Below are positions 22,976 to 30,880 of a stretch of DNA of 64,000 bases, piece after piece. The stretch is from Synechococcus sp. PROS-U-1 (GTDB lineage Bacteria; Cyanobacteriota; Cyanobacteriia; PCC-6307; Cyanobiaceae). A model generated the notes under the pieces. The model did no database searches. It saw only the letters and a list, made by a program, of their open reading frames with translations, and was not told the DNA's origin. Within the stretch, counting starts at the first letter, position 1. Each line of letters starts with the position of its first letter. The position numbers and the translations under genes were made by a program. The stretch is taken from assembly GCF_014279755.1 (NCBI RefSeq), contig NZ_CP047951.1, positions 1,736,001 through 1,800,000 of the forward strand, in the 5' to 3' direction.

Positions 22976-23953
22976 ATGAAAAATCTTCCTAAGTGGAACG
23001 CGCGTGAAGCGCAAATCTTTTTACAGGCTATGAATTCAGTCGGCAGCCTTGATGCCAATGGGAGTCCAGAAGCTATTATTCTTGAATTCATAAAATCAGT
23101 CCAAAGTCATGTTCTCCATAGCGATATTGATATTCAATACTTAGAGTCAATGACACCAGCCGCATGCGCAGCACTTATTAAGGACGAAGATAAAAGGTTT
23201 CAATTAATACAGATACTGATCTTGATGCCCTACGTAGATATGAGCCTAAATTCACAAATGATTGACATGGTTGATGAGTATGCAAATGCATTTGGGCTTA
23301 ATCCAAATACTTTAAGAGACTTGCACAAGGTCAAAGATAATCATCTAAAGCGTCTTTTATGGGACTATGGACGTCGCTCAATGGATGAATTTCTTGGTTT
23401 GAACTCAGCGCCAAAGCTTGTCAAGGGATTTGTCGATGCTATTCATCAATCAGTTGGCGACCCAATATTAGCAAGCAAGTATAAGGGTCTCGTAAATTAT
23501 CCCGAGGGGAGCCTTGGGCATTCAATTTTTTTTTGGTATCGAGATAGGGAATGGCCGTTACCTGGCGAACATAAAAGCATGTCAGAACTCTTGATAAAGC
23601 ATGACTGCTGTCACATTCTTGGAGGATTCAATACCGATACATATGGCGAAATAAATGTAGCCGCATTTCAAGCAGGACTCTTTAGCGACGGGTTTGGATT
23701 TGAATCTTTGCTAGAGGTAATTTTGGATTTTCATCTAGGGAAGAAGTTTTCGACTGTAGGCGATATTATTCCACCATCAACTGGTTCCTTTGTTCCCGAT
23801 GATGCAATGGCTGGCTATGAAAAAGGGTTATGTTGTAATGTCAATATCATCCAGGACCTTGACTTCTGGTCTGTTGCCAATGTGCAAGTATCTGCTATCA
23901 GAGAAAACCTCGGAATTCCGAGAATAGATGGCCCTATTTTGATTAAGCCTTGA
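22976..23953 (+). CDS. TerB-like plus Coq4-like zinc-motif protein
   Basis: 325 residues, AT-rich coding. Residues ~60-125 (KDEDKRFQLIQILILMPYVD ... ANAFGLNPNTLRDLH) have the helical pattern of TerB-like domains. Residues ~145-280 resemble Coq4: NYPEGSLGHSIFFWY, then H209-D-C-C-H213 followed 12 residues later by E225, exactly the Coq4 metal motif HDxxH-x11-E (HDCCHILGGFNTDTYGE), then AAFQAGL and LDFHLG. Coq4 works in ubiquinone synthesis, which cyanobacteria lack, so the substrate must differ; a plastoquinone-like or lipid ligand is possible. Base composition and flanking repeats indicate acquisition by transfer. Confidence 0.7.
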   Translation: MKNLPKWNAREAQIFLQAMNSVGSLDANGSPEAIILEFIKSVQSHVLHSDIDIQYLESMTPAACAALIKDEDKRFQLIQILILMPYVDMSLNSQMIDMVDEYANAFGLNPNTLRDLHKVKDNHLKRLLWDYGRRSMDEFLGLNSAPKLVKGFVDAIHQSVGDPILASKYKGLVNYPEGSLGHSIFFWYRDREWPLPGEHKSMSELLIKHDCCHILGGFNTDTYGEINVAAFQAGLFSDGFGFESLLEVILDFHLGKKFSTVGDIIPPSTGSFVPDDAMAGYEKGLCCNVNIIQDLDFWSVANVQVSAIRENLGIPRIDGPILIKP

Positions 23954-24134
23954 TTACCGTATCACCATCTCGTGATTATTAAATATCGAACCCAAAATCT
24001 CATGAAAATGTGACCATCCGCCAAAACCCATTGAAATCAAGGTTGTTGCTTTATTCACATCCATAGTCCCGAGAATTTCAATTTTATACCTTGCAGTACT
24101 TTTCCTTTAGCTCGCTTGCAAGGCATGGTGCGTC

Positions 24135-24194
24135 ATTGCTTGTGCAGAGCGGGGAACACTCAAGGCAGTCACGACTGACCCATGACCCGCGACA
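24135..24194 (+). repeat. 60-bp direct repeat, right copy
   Basis: Right partner of 22638-22697. Includes the leader CAGAGCGGGGAACACTCAAG and the first codons of the intact small gene starting at 24182. Confidence 0.75.
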
Positions 24195-24430
24195 ACCGCA
24201 TTGCCCTTTTCCTCATGGAGGAGCTGGTTGCTGCCCTACGCGTCAATGACCCTGATGCCTTCCGAGGCTTGCTGTCCGAGGGCATTCAGAAGCTTGGAGT
24301 GACAGAGGTGGAGGAGATGCTGCTGGTCTGGCTCTATTCGTTCCTGACTGCGGAAGAGCAGAACAGGCTGCTGGGTTGGCAAGGGCGTGGTCTTCAGATG
24401 ACGCGGAGACGCGGGTCGAATGAGCTTTAG
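24182..24430 (+). CDS. 82-residue helical protein, unknown
   Basis: Acidic helices (LMEELVAALRVNDPDAFRGL, LGVTEVEEMLLVWLYSFLT) with a basic C-terminal tail (GRGLQMTRRRGSNEL). GC content returns to that of the chromosome here. Its 5' end is the intact version of the remnant at 22685. No family recognised. Confidence 0.6.
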   Translation: MTRDNRIALFLMEELVAALRVNDPDAFRGLLSEGIQKLGVTEVEEMLLVWLYSFLTAEEQNRLLGWQGRGLQMTRRRGSNEL

Positions 24431-24490
24431 TGATGTTGTGGCAATGCTCATCACCAGTGCAGTAGAGGCAGAAACCGATATCTGATCCGT

Positions 24491-24736
24491 TTACTGCCAG
24501 TCGCCCTTCACAATTTTGAACTGAATGGGAATCTTCGAGTACACCTCAATCGGGGAATCCAGCAGATGCTTTTCTAGAAATTCGTTGAGTGCGCCGTCTA
24601 TCAAATCAAAGGCCCTTTTCAATCTCACCTGCTCCACGTCATCCGCCTTGGACACGCTGGCGTCCTCCAGAACCCGCACGACTGACTCCCAGTTCTCCCT
24701 CGAAAGCTCAAGCGTCAATTTGATATCTGCGGTCAT
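24491..24736 (-). CDS. 81-residue acidic protein, unknown
   Basis: ATG at 24736 (MTADIKLTLELSRENWESVV); the frame is open further up, but that part is Cys- and Leu-rich and unlike protein. The structure looks like strand-helix-helix (VEQVRLKRAFDLIDGALNEF, ending KIPIQFKIVKGDWQ). Divergent from the next gene with 114 bp between starts. Unknown. Confidence 0.55.
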   Translation of the reverse strand: MTADIKLTLELSRENWESVVRVLEDASVSKADDVEQVRLKRAFDLIDGALNEFLEKHLLDSPIEVYSKIPIQFKIVKGDWQ

Positions 24737-24850
24737 GTGAGTTGGAGGAACCATTGGCGAAGAACTGCAGCAGCAGTGCTCTTGAATGCATAAGCAGTGC
24801 TCCCCAAGAGAATAGCCTGATAGGCTCTGAGAATCCAATAGGAAAATAGC

Positions 24851-25093
24851 ATGGAAGAGCAAAAGAAGTTGACTTCTGAGCGATTAATGCAAGCCAAGGC
24901 ATTTCTTGATAATGGCGTTATTACGGAAGAGCAGTTTATTGAAATGACTCACGGACAGGTGGAGCCGGAATCGACAGGCGACTCTCAAGTCTTGGGCATG
25001 ATTTTTGATAGAATCAATAAAATTGAGCAAAGATTGATAGGAATCGAGTCATCGATAAGCCTTCTGACTCAAAAAATTCATCCTCACGAGTAG
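24851..25093 (+). CDS. SHOCT-like small protein
   Basis: 80 residues. The first half, KKLTSERLMQAKAFLDNGVI followed by TEEQFIEMT, resembles the SHOCT motif (a short helix pair with a conserved turn in the phrase L..G.IT.eEF). The second half is a coiled coil (IFDRINKIEQRLIGIESSIS). Cytoplasmic; possibly an oligomerisation module. AT-richer than the core genome. Confidence 0.5.
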   Translation: MEEQKKLTSERLMQAKAFLDNGVITEEQFIEMTHGQVEPESTGDSQVLGMIFDRINKIEQRLIGIESSISLLTQKIHPHE

Positions 25094-25237
25094 ACAAAAA
25101 ATTGGGCCAGCCTGTCTTCGTTTAACGCTTAGTTCTTTGGCAAACACCTCGAAATGCCTTTCGCGAAAATCGATGCAACATTGACTTCGATTTTACTTAC
25201 CAATCAATGGCGAAACTCTTGCAAATATTAACCAAGG

Positions 25238-25576
25238 CTAGGTGTTCAGCTTCTTTATTGATTCATTCGCCGTTTGGGTTATTGACTCCTTATTCTTATC
25301 GAATAATTCTTGGACGGACTTTGCAGCTGTAGCGGAGCTTGCGAACGGCAGGAAGAGGTCAAACTCTGGACAATAAGCGAAGCAAGTATCAACAACGCGA
25401 TATCCATTCTCTTTGGATATCGTTTCTGCCAGTATGTGTATTAAGTGGATCTTTGACAAAGTTGATGAAATGTTTACCGCAACTGTTACTTTCCCTCCTT
25501 TCCAGCTGCCATCCAGGAGTCCTGCGGCAAACCAGTTCGATGCAGGTACATAAGAGTCAACTTGTTTGGGATCCAT
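25238..25576 (-). CDS. 112-residue hypothetical protein
   Basis: No signal peptide or clear membrane span. Contains SWKGGKVTVAVNISSTLSKI and an amphipathic C-terminal helix (ELFDKNKESITQTANESIKK). Low GC, within the island. No family recognised. Confidence 0.5.
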   Translation of the reverse strand: MDPKQVDSYVPASNWFAAGLLDGSWKGGKVTVAVNISSTLSKIHLIHILAETISKENGYRVVDTCFAYCPEFDLFLPFASSATAAKSVQELFDKNKESITQTANESIKKLNT

Positions 25577-25960
25577 GGTATTAGAAAATCTAAGTAGATC
25601 CGTATGTTCCCTGTATTGTATTTAAAATTTTCTTGCTCGCAACTCGCTCGACACAACTAATAGCTTGGTCTTGCTGCCCACTGCAACCCGCCTTCTATCG
25701 GATCCCCAATCGCTATTGTTTTTGATTCGAACAAATAGTGGTTTTTCTTGCATAGAGGGTTGTCTTTGTTACAGCGTTGTTGTCGCTATCCATCTCCCGA
25801 AAGAACATTAACCCCGTCAGCAATGGCGGTTTTTTTGCTGAGAAGTTGTTTATTAGCGCCACCTAGAATTGTGAGGTTTATCCGGGACATTGAAGCCCGC
25901 AAAAAGGGTATCCAAAACCTAGGCCCTTTCGACAACCTCGATGAGTCAGAGAATAATCTT
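25577..25960. other. Intergenic region with a T-run hairpin
   Basis: No gene supported. At 25811-25837 lies CCCCGTCAGCAATGGCGG followed by seven T; a near copy occurs at 27971-27997. Confidence 0.45.
25811..25837 (+). terminator. Terminator-like repeat (CAGCAAT loop), copy 1
   Basis: A short CCG/CGG stem around TCAGCAATGG and a run of seven T. The loop sequence is shared with the hairpin at 27972. The stem is weak, so function is uncertain. Confidence 0.4.
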
Positions 25961-26209
25961 CTAAGGCTCAACCTCAGCACCCCAAGCCGGGGCAGTGGGA
26001 GCCCAACCCAGCCGCAGAAGCTCTTTCCAGCGTTGCTCGGCAGCATCGCGGCGCAGGTATTCCCGCCGCTTGAGCAGGGCGGGCTCACCGTTGGGCATCT
26101 CCCGGCCGTGATCGACGAACACCCGTAGATCGCGGATCCAAGCCTTCTTGTCACGGTGAAACCGGCAGATCCAATAGCCCTCCCGGTCGACGAGCCAGCC
26201 CTCCCGCAC
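25961..26209 (-). CDS. DUF1651 family protein
   Basis: 82 residues from a GTG at 26209. The sequence follows the DUF1651 pattern of marine picocyanobacteria: EGWLVDREGYWICRFHRDKK, VFVDHGREMPNGEPALLKRR and RDAAEQRWKELLRLGW. Function unknown; members are often multicopy and located in islands. Confidence 0.75.
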   Translation of the reverse strand: MREGWLVDREGYWICRFHRDKKAWIRDLRVFVDHGREMPNGEPALLKRREYLRRDAAEQRWKELLRLGWAPTAPAWGAEVEP

Positions 26210-26822
26210 TGCAACCTTTGCTAGTACTTATGTACTGGACGCATTGCGGTGAAGTGGTCAGCAGTGGAGCCAGCTGCGAGGGCAGCCAGGCACGCCACCC
26301 CAAAGATCGATCGCTCAGGCCATTGAGGCAATGCGCCTTAATGCCGATGACTTTGTGCCTTCAAGGCACAAAACTGAGTGCATCGAGATCGGAGGCGTTC
26401 ATGAGAGACGACGGTCCAACCGAGCAGATCCAAGAAGCAGAATGACTTTCTGGCCCCTGCTCCAACAGTCTCAAAAATGACCTGGGTTGGTCGTTTGGCT
26501 AGGTACACATCAGATACGTCACGCCAATCGACGCTCCACTTGCACCGTCTCAGGTGCCCTCGGAGAAAACGACCCAACACCTAGAGCAAATGGCCCCAGG
26601 GCGCCTCTAGCCAGAAGCTTCGACCCTCTCTCTTTTCGGCAGTGATGGGTTGAACCATGCGCAAACGAGCGAGCTAGGCCGTCTCTCCACCGGGAGGGGC
26701 GGCCTTCCTTTTGTGAATCGTGAATCATTCAACATCATTCCTAGAGTGAATAATTTTTATATTGATAATTTGATTAAATAGCCTAGAGCATTAATCTTCA
26801 AGCCTATTAGCACATCCTACTC
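26210..26822. other. Intergenic stretch, no gene supported
   Basis: About 600 bp. The clearest element is the stem-loop at 26677-26704. Frames on both strands read as noise (Arg/Ser/Pro-rich). Confidence 0.45.
26677..26714 (+). terminator. Rho-independent terminator-like stem-loop
   Basis: GGCCGTCTCTCC, short loop, GGAGGGGCGGCC, then TTCCTTTTG. Twelve pairs including two G-T. It may end a non-coding transcript from the stretch to its left. Confidence 0.5.
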
Positions 26823-27554
26823 GTGCCTTCCTCTCTGCTGCCTGAAAATGAAGCGGAAAGGATTAATGCGCTCAATGAATACAGGATTTTAGGCACAAGC
26901 CCTGAGCAGTCATATGACGATATAACGAAAATAGCTGCAACTGTATGCTCTGCACCCATTGCTCTTATGAGCCTGGTTGATGTAGATAGGCAGTGGTTCA
27001 AGTCAAAAGTAGGAGTTGATATTCAGGAGACACCAAGGGATTGGTCTTTTTGCGCTCACGCAATTCATTCCTCCGATCCCCTTGTCGTTCCCGATGCAAC
27101 GATGGACTCACGCTTTATTGACAATCCTCTTGTTTGCGGCGACCCTCAGATAAGACTTTATGCAGGTTTTCCGCTGGAAAACAGTGCTTCATTAAGAGTA
27201 GGAACTTTATGCGTGATAGATCGAAGACCTCGTTATTTAACTGATAGAGAATGCGATGTCATGAAAGCTCTTGCAAGGCAAGTCGTTGCTTTTCTCGAGT
27301 TGCGAAAAAAATCTATCAACCTAATTGAATCCTTTTGCACACATAGCGGTGGAAATAGAATGATTTCTACGTGCTCTTATTGCAGGAAGGCTCAAGACCA
27401 GAATGGAGAATGGATGCATCTTGATAAATATCTTTCACAAAGATCAAGCCTGAAATTCACACATGGCATCTGCGATTCCTGTATCGAGCAGCATTTCCCA
27501 GAGGTCTTGGACGTTTGGCGATCAGAGGACGAGCTAAAAGCCTCCGAACCTTAG
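26823..27554 (+). CDS. GAF-domain protein with C-terminal cysteine cluster
   Basis: 243 residues, GTG start. GAF domain at ~15-165: ITKIAATVCSAPIALMSLVD, WFKSKVGVDIQETPRDWSFC, RLYAGFPLENSASLRVGTLC. The C-terminal ~50 residues carry CSYCRKAQDQNGEWMHLDKY and HGICDSCIEQHFPEV, the two CxxC pairs seen at the ends of many two-component and GAF signalling proteins, probably a metal or structural site. No kinase or cyclase follows, so it would act as a sensor for a separate partner. AT-rich. Its 3' end overlaps a small convergent gene by 21 bp. Confidence 0.75.
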   Translation: MPSSLLPENEAERINALNEYRILGTSPEQSYDDITKIAATVCSAPIALMSLVDVDRQWFKSKVGVDIQETPRDWSFCAHAIHSSDPLVVPDATMDSRFIDNPLVCGDPQIRLYAGFPLENSASLRVGTLCVIDRRPRYLTDRECDVMKALARQVVAFLELRKKSINLIESFCTHSGGNRMISTCSYCRKAQDQNGEWMHLDKYLSQRSSLKFTHGICDSCIEQHFPEVLDVWRSEDELKASEP

Positions 27555-27695
27555 CGCTGCCTCAAGTGCCCCTAGGCCGAGAAGGAAGGTGCCACCCAGC
27601 AAAATCAACTCCTTGGGATTTTGAGCCATTGACGTAAGGGCAGAGCCCACGAGTAGCGCTCCAAAAAACCTAAAGGGAATCTGCAGATCCAACAT
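27534..27695 (-). CDS. 53-residue membrane protein, paralogue of 10970-11152
   Basis: ATG at 27695; starts MLDLQIPFRFFGALLVGSAL, then SMAQNPKEL, then a second hydrophobic helix with LLGLGALEAAL and a GGF end. It shares this C-terminal motif and the two-helix hairpin layout with the gene at 10970. Too short for routine gene finders, but the conservation between the two supports it. Confidence 0.6.
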   Translation of the reverse strand: MLDLQIPFRFFGALLVGSALTSMAQNPKELILLGGTFLLGLGALEAALRFGGF

Positions 27696-27717
27696 TTAGA
27701 TGAATTACGTCTTTTGA

Positions 27718-27942
27718 TTGTCGCACTCCGTATTTACACAAATTCATGAAATAGGCTTAATAACTCAGCGCCTTGGCCATTCTCTTTACAAAAGTCAATA
27801 CTTTGAGGCTGCAGGAGTCCCTGATGGACTCGATCCAAACGGCGTGAAGATTGCTCTTGGCGGAGGCTGGGGAGATACAGACCAAGCTCGTTATGACGAT
27901 TGGGTTGATCTCTTCTCCACTGACTCCACAGTTTTGGCTTAG
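27718..27942 (+). CDS. 74-residue hypothetical protein
   Basis: TTG start at 27718, no ATG in frame near it. Product has a helical first half (HEIGLITQRLGHSLYKSQYF) and GGGWGDTDQARYDDWVDLFS in the second. Codon use is reasonable, but start choice is weak. Confidence 0.4.
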   Translation: MSHSVFTQIHEIGLITQRLGHSLYKSQYFEAAGVPDGLDPNGVKIALGGGWGDTDQARYDDWVDLFSTDSTVLA

Positions 27943-27971
27943 ACAAACATCAATTCGAAGAGCAATTCTCA

Positions 27972-27997
27972 CCCCATCAGCAATAGCGGGGTTTTTT
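27972..27997 (+). terminator. Rho-independent terminator (CAGCAAT loop), copy 2
   Basis: CCCC, loop ATCAGCAATAGC, GGGG, then six T. About 30 bp after the 74-residue gene, so it plausibly ends that transcript. Confidence 0.6.
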
Positions 27998-28099
27998 ATT
28001 GCTCATCCAGCATGGCGGCGGCACCGTGGTGGCCTGAATTAAAGGGGGGTCGACATAGCACACACATAAGCTTTGATTGGCTCAGCTTTCCCGTGAGCT

Positions 28100-28222
28100 A
28101 TGGCTTTGACCAAAGCGTTCCGCAACTGGCTGGATTCTTGGAAGCATCAGCCTCTATCCAAGCCAATCGAATCCAGCTCCAGCAGTGAGGAGCAAGATGG
28201 CGAGATGACCATCTTGGGTTGA
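28100..28222 (+). CDS. 40-residue protein, possible gene
   Basis: Reads MALTKAFRNWLDSWKHQPLS then a Ser/Glu-rich tail ending GEMTILG. An amphipathic basic helix followed by an acidic tail. The ATG follows CCGTGAGC, a weak ribosome-binding context. No family recognised. Confidence 0.4.
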   Translation: MALTKAFRNWLDSWKHQPLSKPIESSSSSEEQDGEMTILG

Positions 28223-28459
28223 CTCACATCGTTCCCCGCTGCTGAAAACTCTCAGCGGAGCCTCAGAACAAATCTGACGAAGGCGCTTTAACTGGCGTAG
28301 CAACGAGGGCACGTACAACCGAACCCAGGCGGTCCCCTTCCTTCGGCCAGCACGACAGCACGGTGGAGCCTTGGGACCGGACATCCTCCCCAGCAATCCC
28401 GGCCCAGTCCTGGTTTGTATGCATCACCCTTGCCCATGACCTGAGAGACTCAAAGCAAC
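28223..28459. other. Intergenic stretch
   Basis: No gene supported. Contains a CCGCTGCTGAAAACTCTCAGCGG inverted repeat near 28235-28257, without a T-run. Confidence 0.4.
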
Positions 28460-28840
28460 GTGAGGAAGCAGATGGGCAAGAAGTCTGGTTTCACAAGCGC
28501 CGAGATCGAAGAGATCAAGCGTCTGTATCTGAAGGAGGGACGATCCATCCTCCAGATCCCCAAAATTCTTGGCAAAGGGAGTGAAAACTCCGTCCGTAAT
28601 GCGCTTTACAAAGCGAAGGTCAAAAATGCCTCGGAAGAACGTACAAAGCTTGATCGATTCAAGCCAGAACAAACTTACGGAAATATCACCCTAATCAAAA
28701 AACTAACCAAATCAAAAAAGCTGAGGTACCACGTTAGGTGTTCATGTGGCTACGAGTTTGACATCGACCCCTTTCGACTGACACTACCTGAAAACCACAA
28801 AGACAGAGTTACTGCATGCCAACGGTGTAATGAGAGCTAA
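28460..28840 (+). CDS. HTH plus zinc-ribbon protein, phage-like
   Basis: 126 residues from a GTG at 28460 (or an ATG at 28472). N-terminal half FTSAEIEEIKRLYLKEGRSI and NSVRNALYKAKV has the spacing of a helix-turn-helix. The C-terminal half YGNITLIKKLTK ... YHVRCSCGYEFDIDPFRLTL ... VTACQRCNES is like the zinc-ribbon modules seen next to HNH homing endonucleases and in phage proteins, with four Cys as ligands. No HNH nuclease motif is present. A DNA-binding role is inferred. AT-rich. Confidence 0.55.
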   Translation: MRKQMGKKSGFTSAEIEEIKRLYLKEGRSILQIPKILGKGSENSVRNALYKAKVKNASEERTKLDRFKPEQTYGNITLIKKLTKSKKLRYHVRCSCGYEFDIDPFRLTLPENHKDRVTACQRCNES

Positions 28841-28904
28841 ATCGAGAAGATCTTGCCCCTGTTGACCGGGTCTTTTGATCATCAATAGTGGAGAACTTAC
28901 AATT

Positions 28905-30341
28905 TCAATCCATCAGGCTTTCCTGAAGAACTCGCATCAACATCCTGACACCATCGTCAGTTTTCAATGTTGAATAATCTGGCTCACCGGCAAGATGAAA
29001 TTCTCTCAGGTCATCCAAAAGTTCCGGATGGAACTGAAAACTGAATGAACGGCGCACTTCACTGGATTCATCATCGACATAGCTGATACAGGTCGCAGCA
29101 ACTTCCGTGCAGGTCTTGCCGTCGGAGCTAGTAGAGCAGAGAATTTCAACTGACGAGGGAAGATCGAGCAACCATGACAATTCAGAAAGAGCGATCGTTC
29201 TTCTCGCAGAACGCAGAGTTTCATGCAATCTCGAATATGCCCAATTGACGAAAAGAATCGCTTCTTCATTCACCTCATCGCTATGGAACATCACGATATT
29301 GAGGTTCTTCTCATAGGAAATTGACTGCTCAACAATTCCGTTATAGCGATCACAGGTTTCATCATGCTTCACAAGAAGACGCTTGAAGCTCTCGGATGGA
29401 TGCGTTCCATCATGGGCATAATGCTGAAGCTCACAATGACCAACCTCTGGCTGTTCGTTGAGGGCGACTGCAAAAAGAGGATCGTTCCATCCATTCGCAA
29501 TAACACGACCATCCTTGACAACTTTCAAATCAACACCGACCGACTCAATCTCAGCACAGATCTCCATCAGTGACTGGTACTGATAAGACTCAGCATCAAG
29601 AATACTGGCCAACTTAAGCCGAACATCAACAACGGCTTTCTTCAGTAAATTCACATGTGATTGAGCTACCAATTGATGACCAATGCAAATATAAATGTGT
29701 GGGGAACTTTTATGACATCGGGCGAGAAGCAAAGATTCAACAACCTCATGCAGGCCCTCCAACCCAATCGCCTGATGATCAAAGCTGGATGCATCCTTTG
29801 CAGTTGGGTAACCACCTTCAACAAAAACCGCGAGCGAAGACTCGAGAACATGACCCAACATCTCTTGATTCAACCCACCTGTTTGCCAAAGCGGGAAAAG
29901 GACAGAATCGCAATCAGCAATCATGCGACACAAGTGGGCAATATTGCTAGAAGCACGCACATTTTCTTGAATTATATTTTGACCAACATGCTCAGCCGGC
30001 TCAAGGATACACACCGCATTTCGATACGATTCGGGATGACGTATTAACCATTCAAGATCTTCATTACCACCAACCACCTTTTCAAATGGCGGCTCACCCC
30101 ATGTTTGACCAGAAAGTGTCAACGGTCTGAGTTGAGGCGCTGCTTCAAGCAAATTAGAAGAAATTCGATCAAGAAGAAAGTGGCCAATCAAGGTCACAAC
30201 TGTTGCATGACTATTCGCATAACAGTTGAACCAATGCGTGGTCTTCCGCCAATCCATTTTCTCAACCAGCATCGATAAAGCCGAGGATACACACAGCGAG
30301 TCCCAGCTCGATGTAACAACGATATCTCCAACTAAAACCAT
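28905..30341 (-). CDS. Class I glutamine amidotransferase-like protein, large and atypical
   Basis: 478 residues from the ATG at 30341. The middle carries FVEGGYPTAKDASSFDHQAI and HIYICIGHQLVAQ, with Cys219 placed as the nucleophile of the CxGHQ elbow. Near the C-terminus RRSFSFQFHPELLDD supplies His438 and Glu440 of the triad. Class I amidotransferase domains have ~80-100 residues between elbow and HPE; here there are ~219, so an insertion of ~120 residues splits the fold. The ~190-residue N-terminus is unlike any partner domain I know. It may hydrolyse glutamine or a gamma-glutamyl compound. AT-rich, no partner synthetase nearby. Confidence 0.6.
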   Translation of the reverse strand: MVLVGDIVVTSSWDSLCVSSALSMLVEKMDWRKTTHWFNCYANSHATVVTLIGHFLLDRISSNLLEAAPQLRPLTLSGQTWGEPPFEKVVGGNEDLEWLIRHPESYRNAVCILEPAEHVGQNIIQENVRASSNIAHLCRMIADCDSVLFPLWQTGGLNQEMLGHVLESSLAVFVEGGYPTAKDASSFDHQAIGLEGLHEVVESLLLARCHKSSPHIYICIGHQLVAQSHVNLLKKAVVDVRLKLASILDAESYQYQSLMEICAEIESVGVDLKVVKDGRVIANGWNDPLFAVALNEQPEVGHCELQHYAHDGTHPSESFKRLLVKHDETCDRYNGIVEQSISYEKNLNIVMFHSDEVNEEAILFVNWAYSRLHETLRSARRTIALSELSWLLDLPSSVEILCSTSSDGKTCTEVAATCISYVDDESSEVRRSFSFQFHPELLDDLREFHLAGEPDYSTLKTDDGVRMLMRVLQESLMD

Positions 30342-30529
30342 GGAGAGCAATTGCCTTCGCAATCAGAAAGACAATAACTGTTTATTTCAACCAACAACCT
30401 CAACAAACCCAAAGCCTCAATCAAGCAAAACGGACCAACGCCCCTGGGAGCACAAGCCAGGGCAATGAAAAATGTATCAACCTAACGCGATTTTCACAAT
30501 GGCTAAAGAATGAGGTATCCAGTGGAACC

Positions 30530-30757
30530 TTGCAAGGCTTCAGCCACCATGTAGAACTCGAAAAGATTTTATTCACCCCTAAACTCACCGTGGAACTTAC
30601 TTTCTTAGGGAACAAATATGCAAAGTCAGAAAAGACATCTTCCAAGCCTACGATTCAACTCAAATATATGGGGAAAACCTATCGATCCGAACCAAACAAA
30701 GCTGTTCGGAATTCTGTTGTTCTGACCTATCGAGGCGTCTCCTATTCGAGAGCCTGA
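30530..30757 (+). CDS. DUF4278 triple-repeat protein
   Basis: 75 residues from a TTG at 30530; the frame is open upstream without ATG. Three copies of the DUF4278 unit, L-x-Y/F-x-G-x-x-Y: VELTFLGNKYAKS, IQLKYMGKTYRSE and VVLTYRGVSYSRA, spaced ~22-24 residues. The family is cyanobacterial, beta-strand rich, with no assigned role. Followed by a terminator. Confidence 0.65.
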   Translation: MQGFSHHVELEKILFTPKLTVELTFLGNKYAKSEKTSSKPTIQLKYMGKTYRSEPNKAVRNSVVLTYRGVSYSRA

Positions 30758-30786
30758 ACAGGCTTCTGCCATCCCTGCTCTCCCGC

Positions 30787-30812
30787 AAGCGGTTGTTGAG
30801 GCCGCTTTTTTT
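30787..30812 (+). terminator. Rho-independent terminator
   Basis: AAGCGG, loop, CCGCTT running into seven T; 30 bp after the DUF4278 gene. Confidence 0.65.
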
Positions 30813-30880
30813 ATGGTCTGAGCTCTGACGGGGCAGCAGGGGCTACGGCATCACGGTCCAAGATCGGCAAAGATGGTCGG

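Noticed and set aside
26519-26728. 69-codon leftward frame
   Set aside because: Runs through a terminator stem-loop and reads as Arg/Ser/Pro noise.
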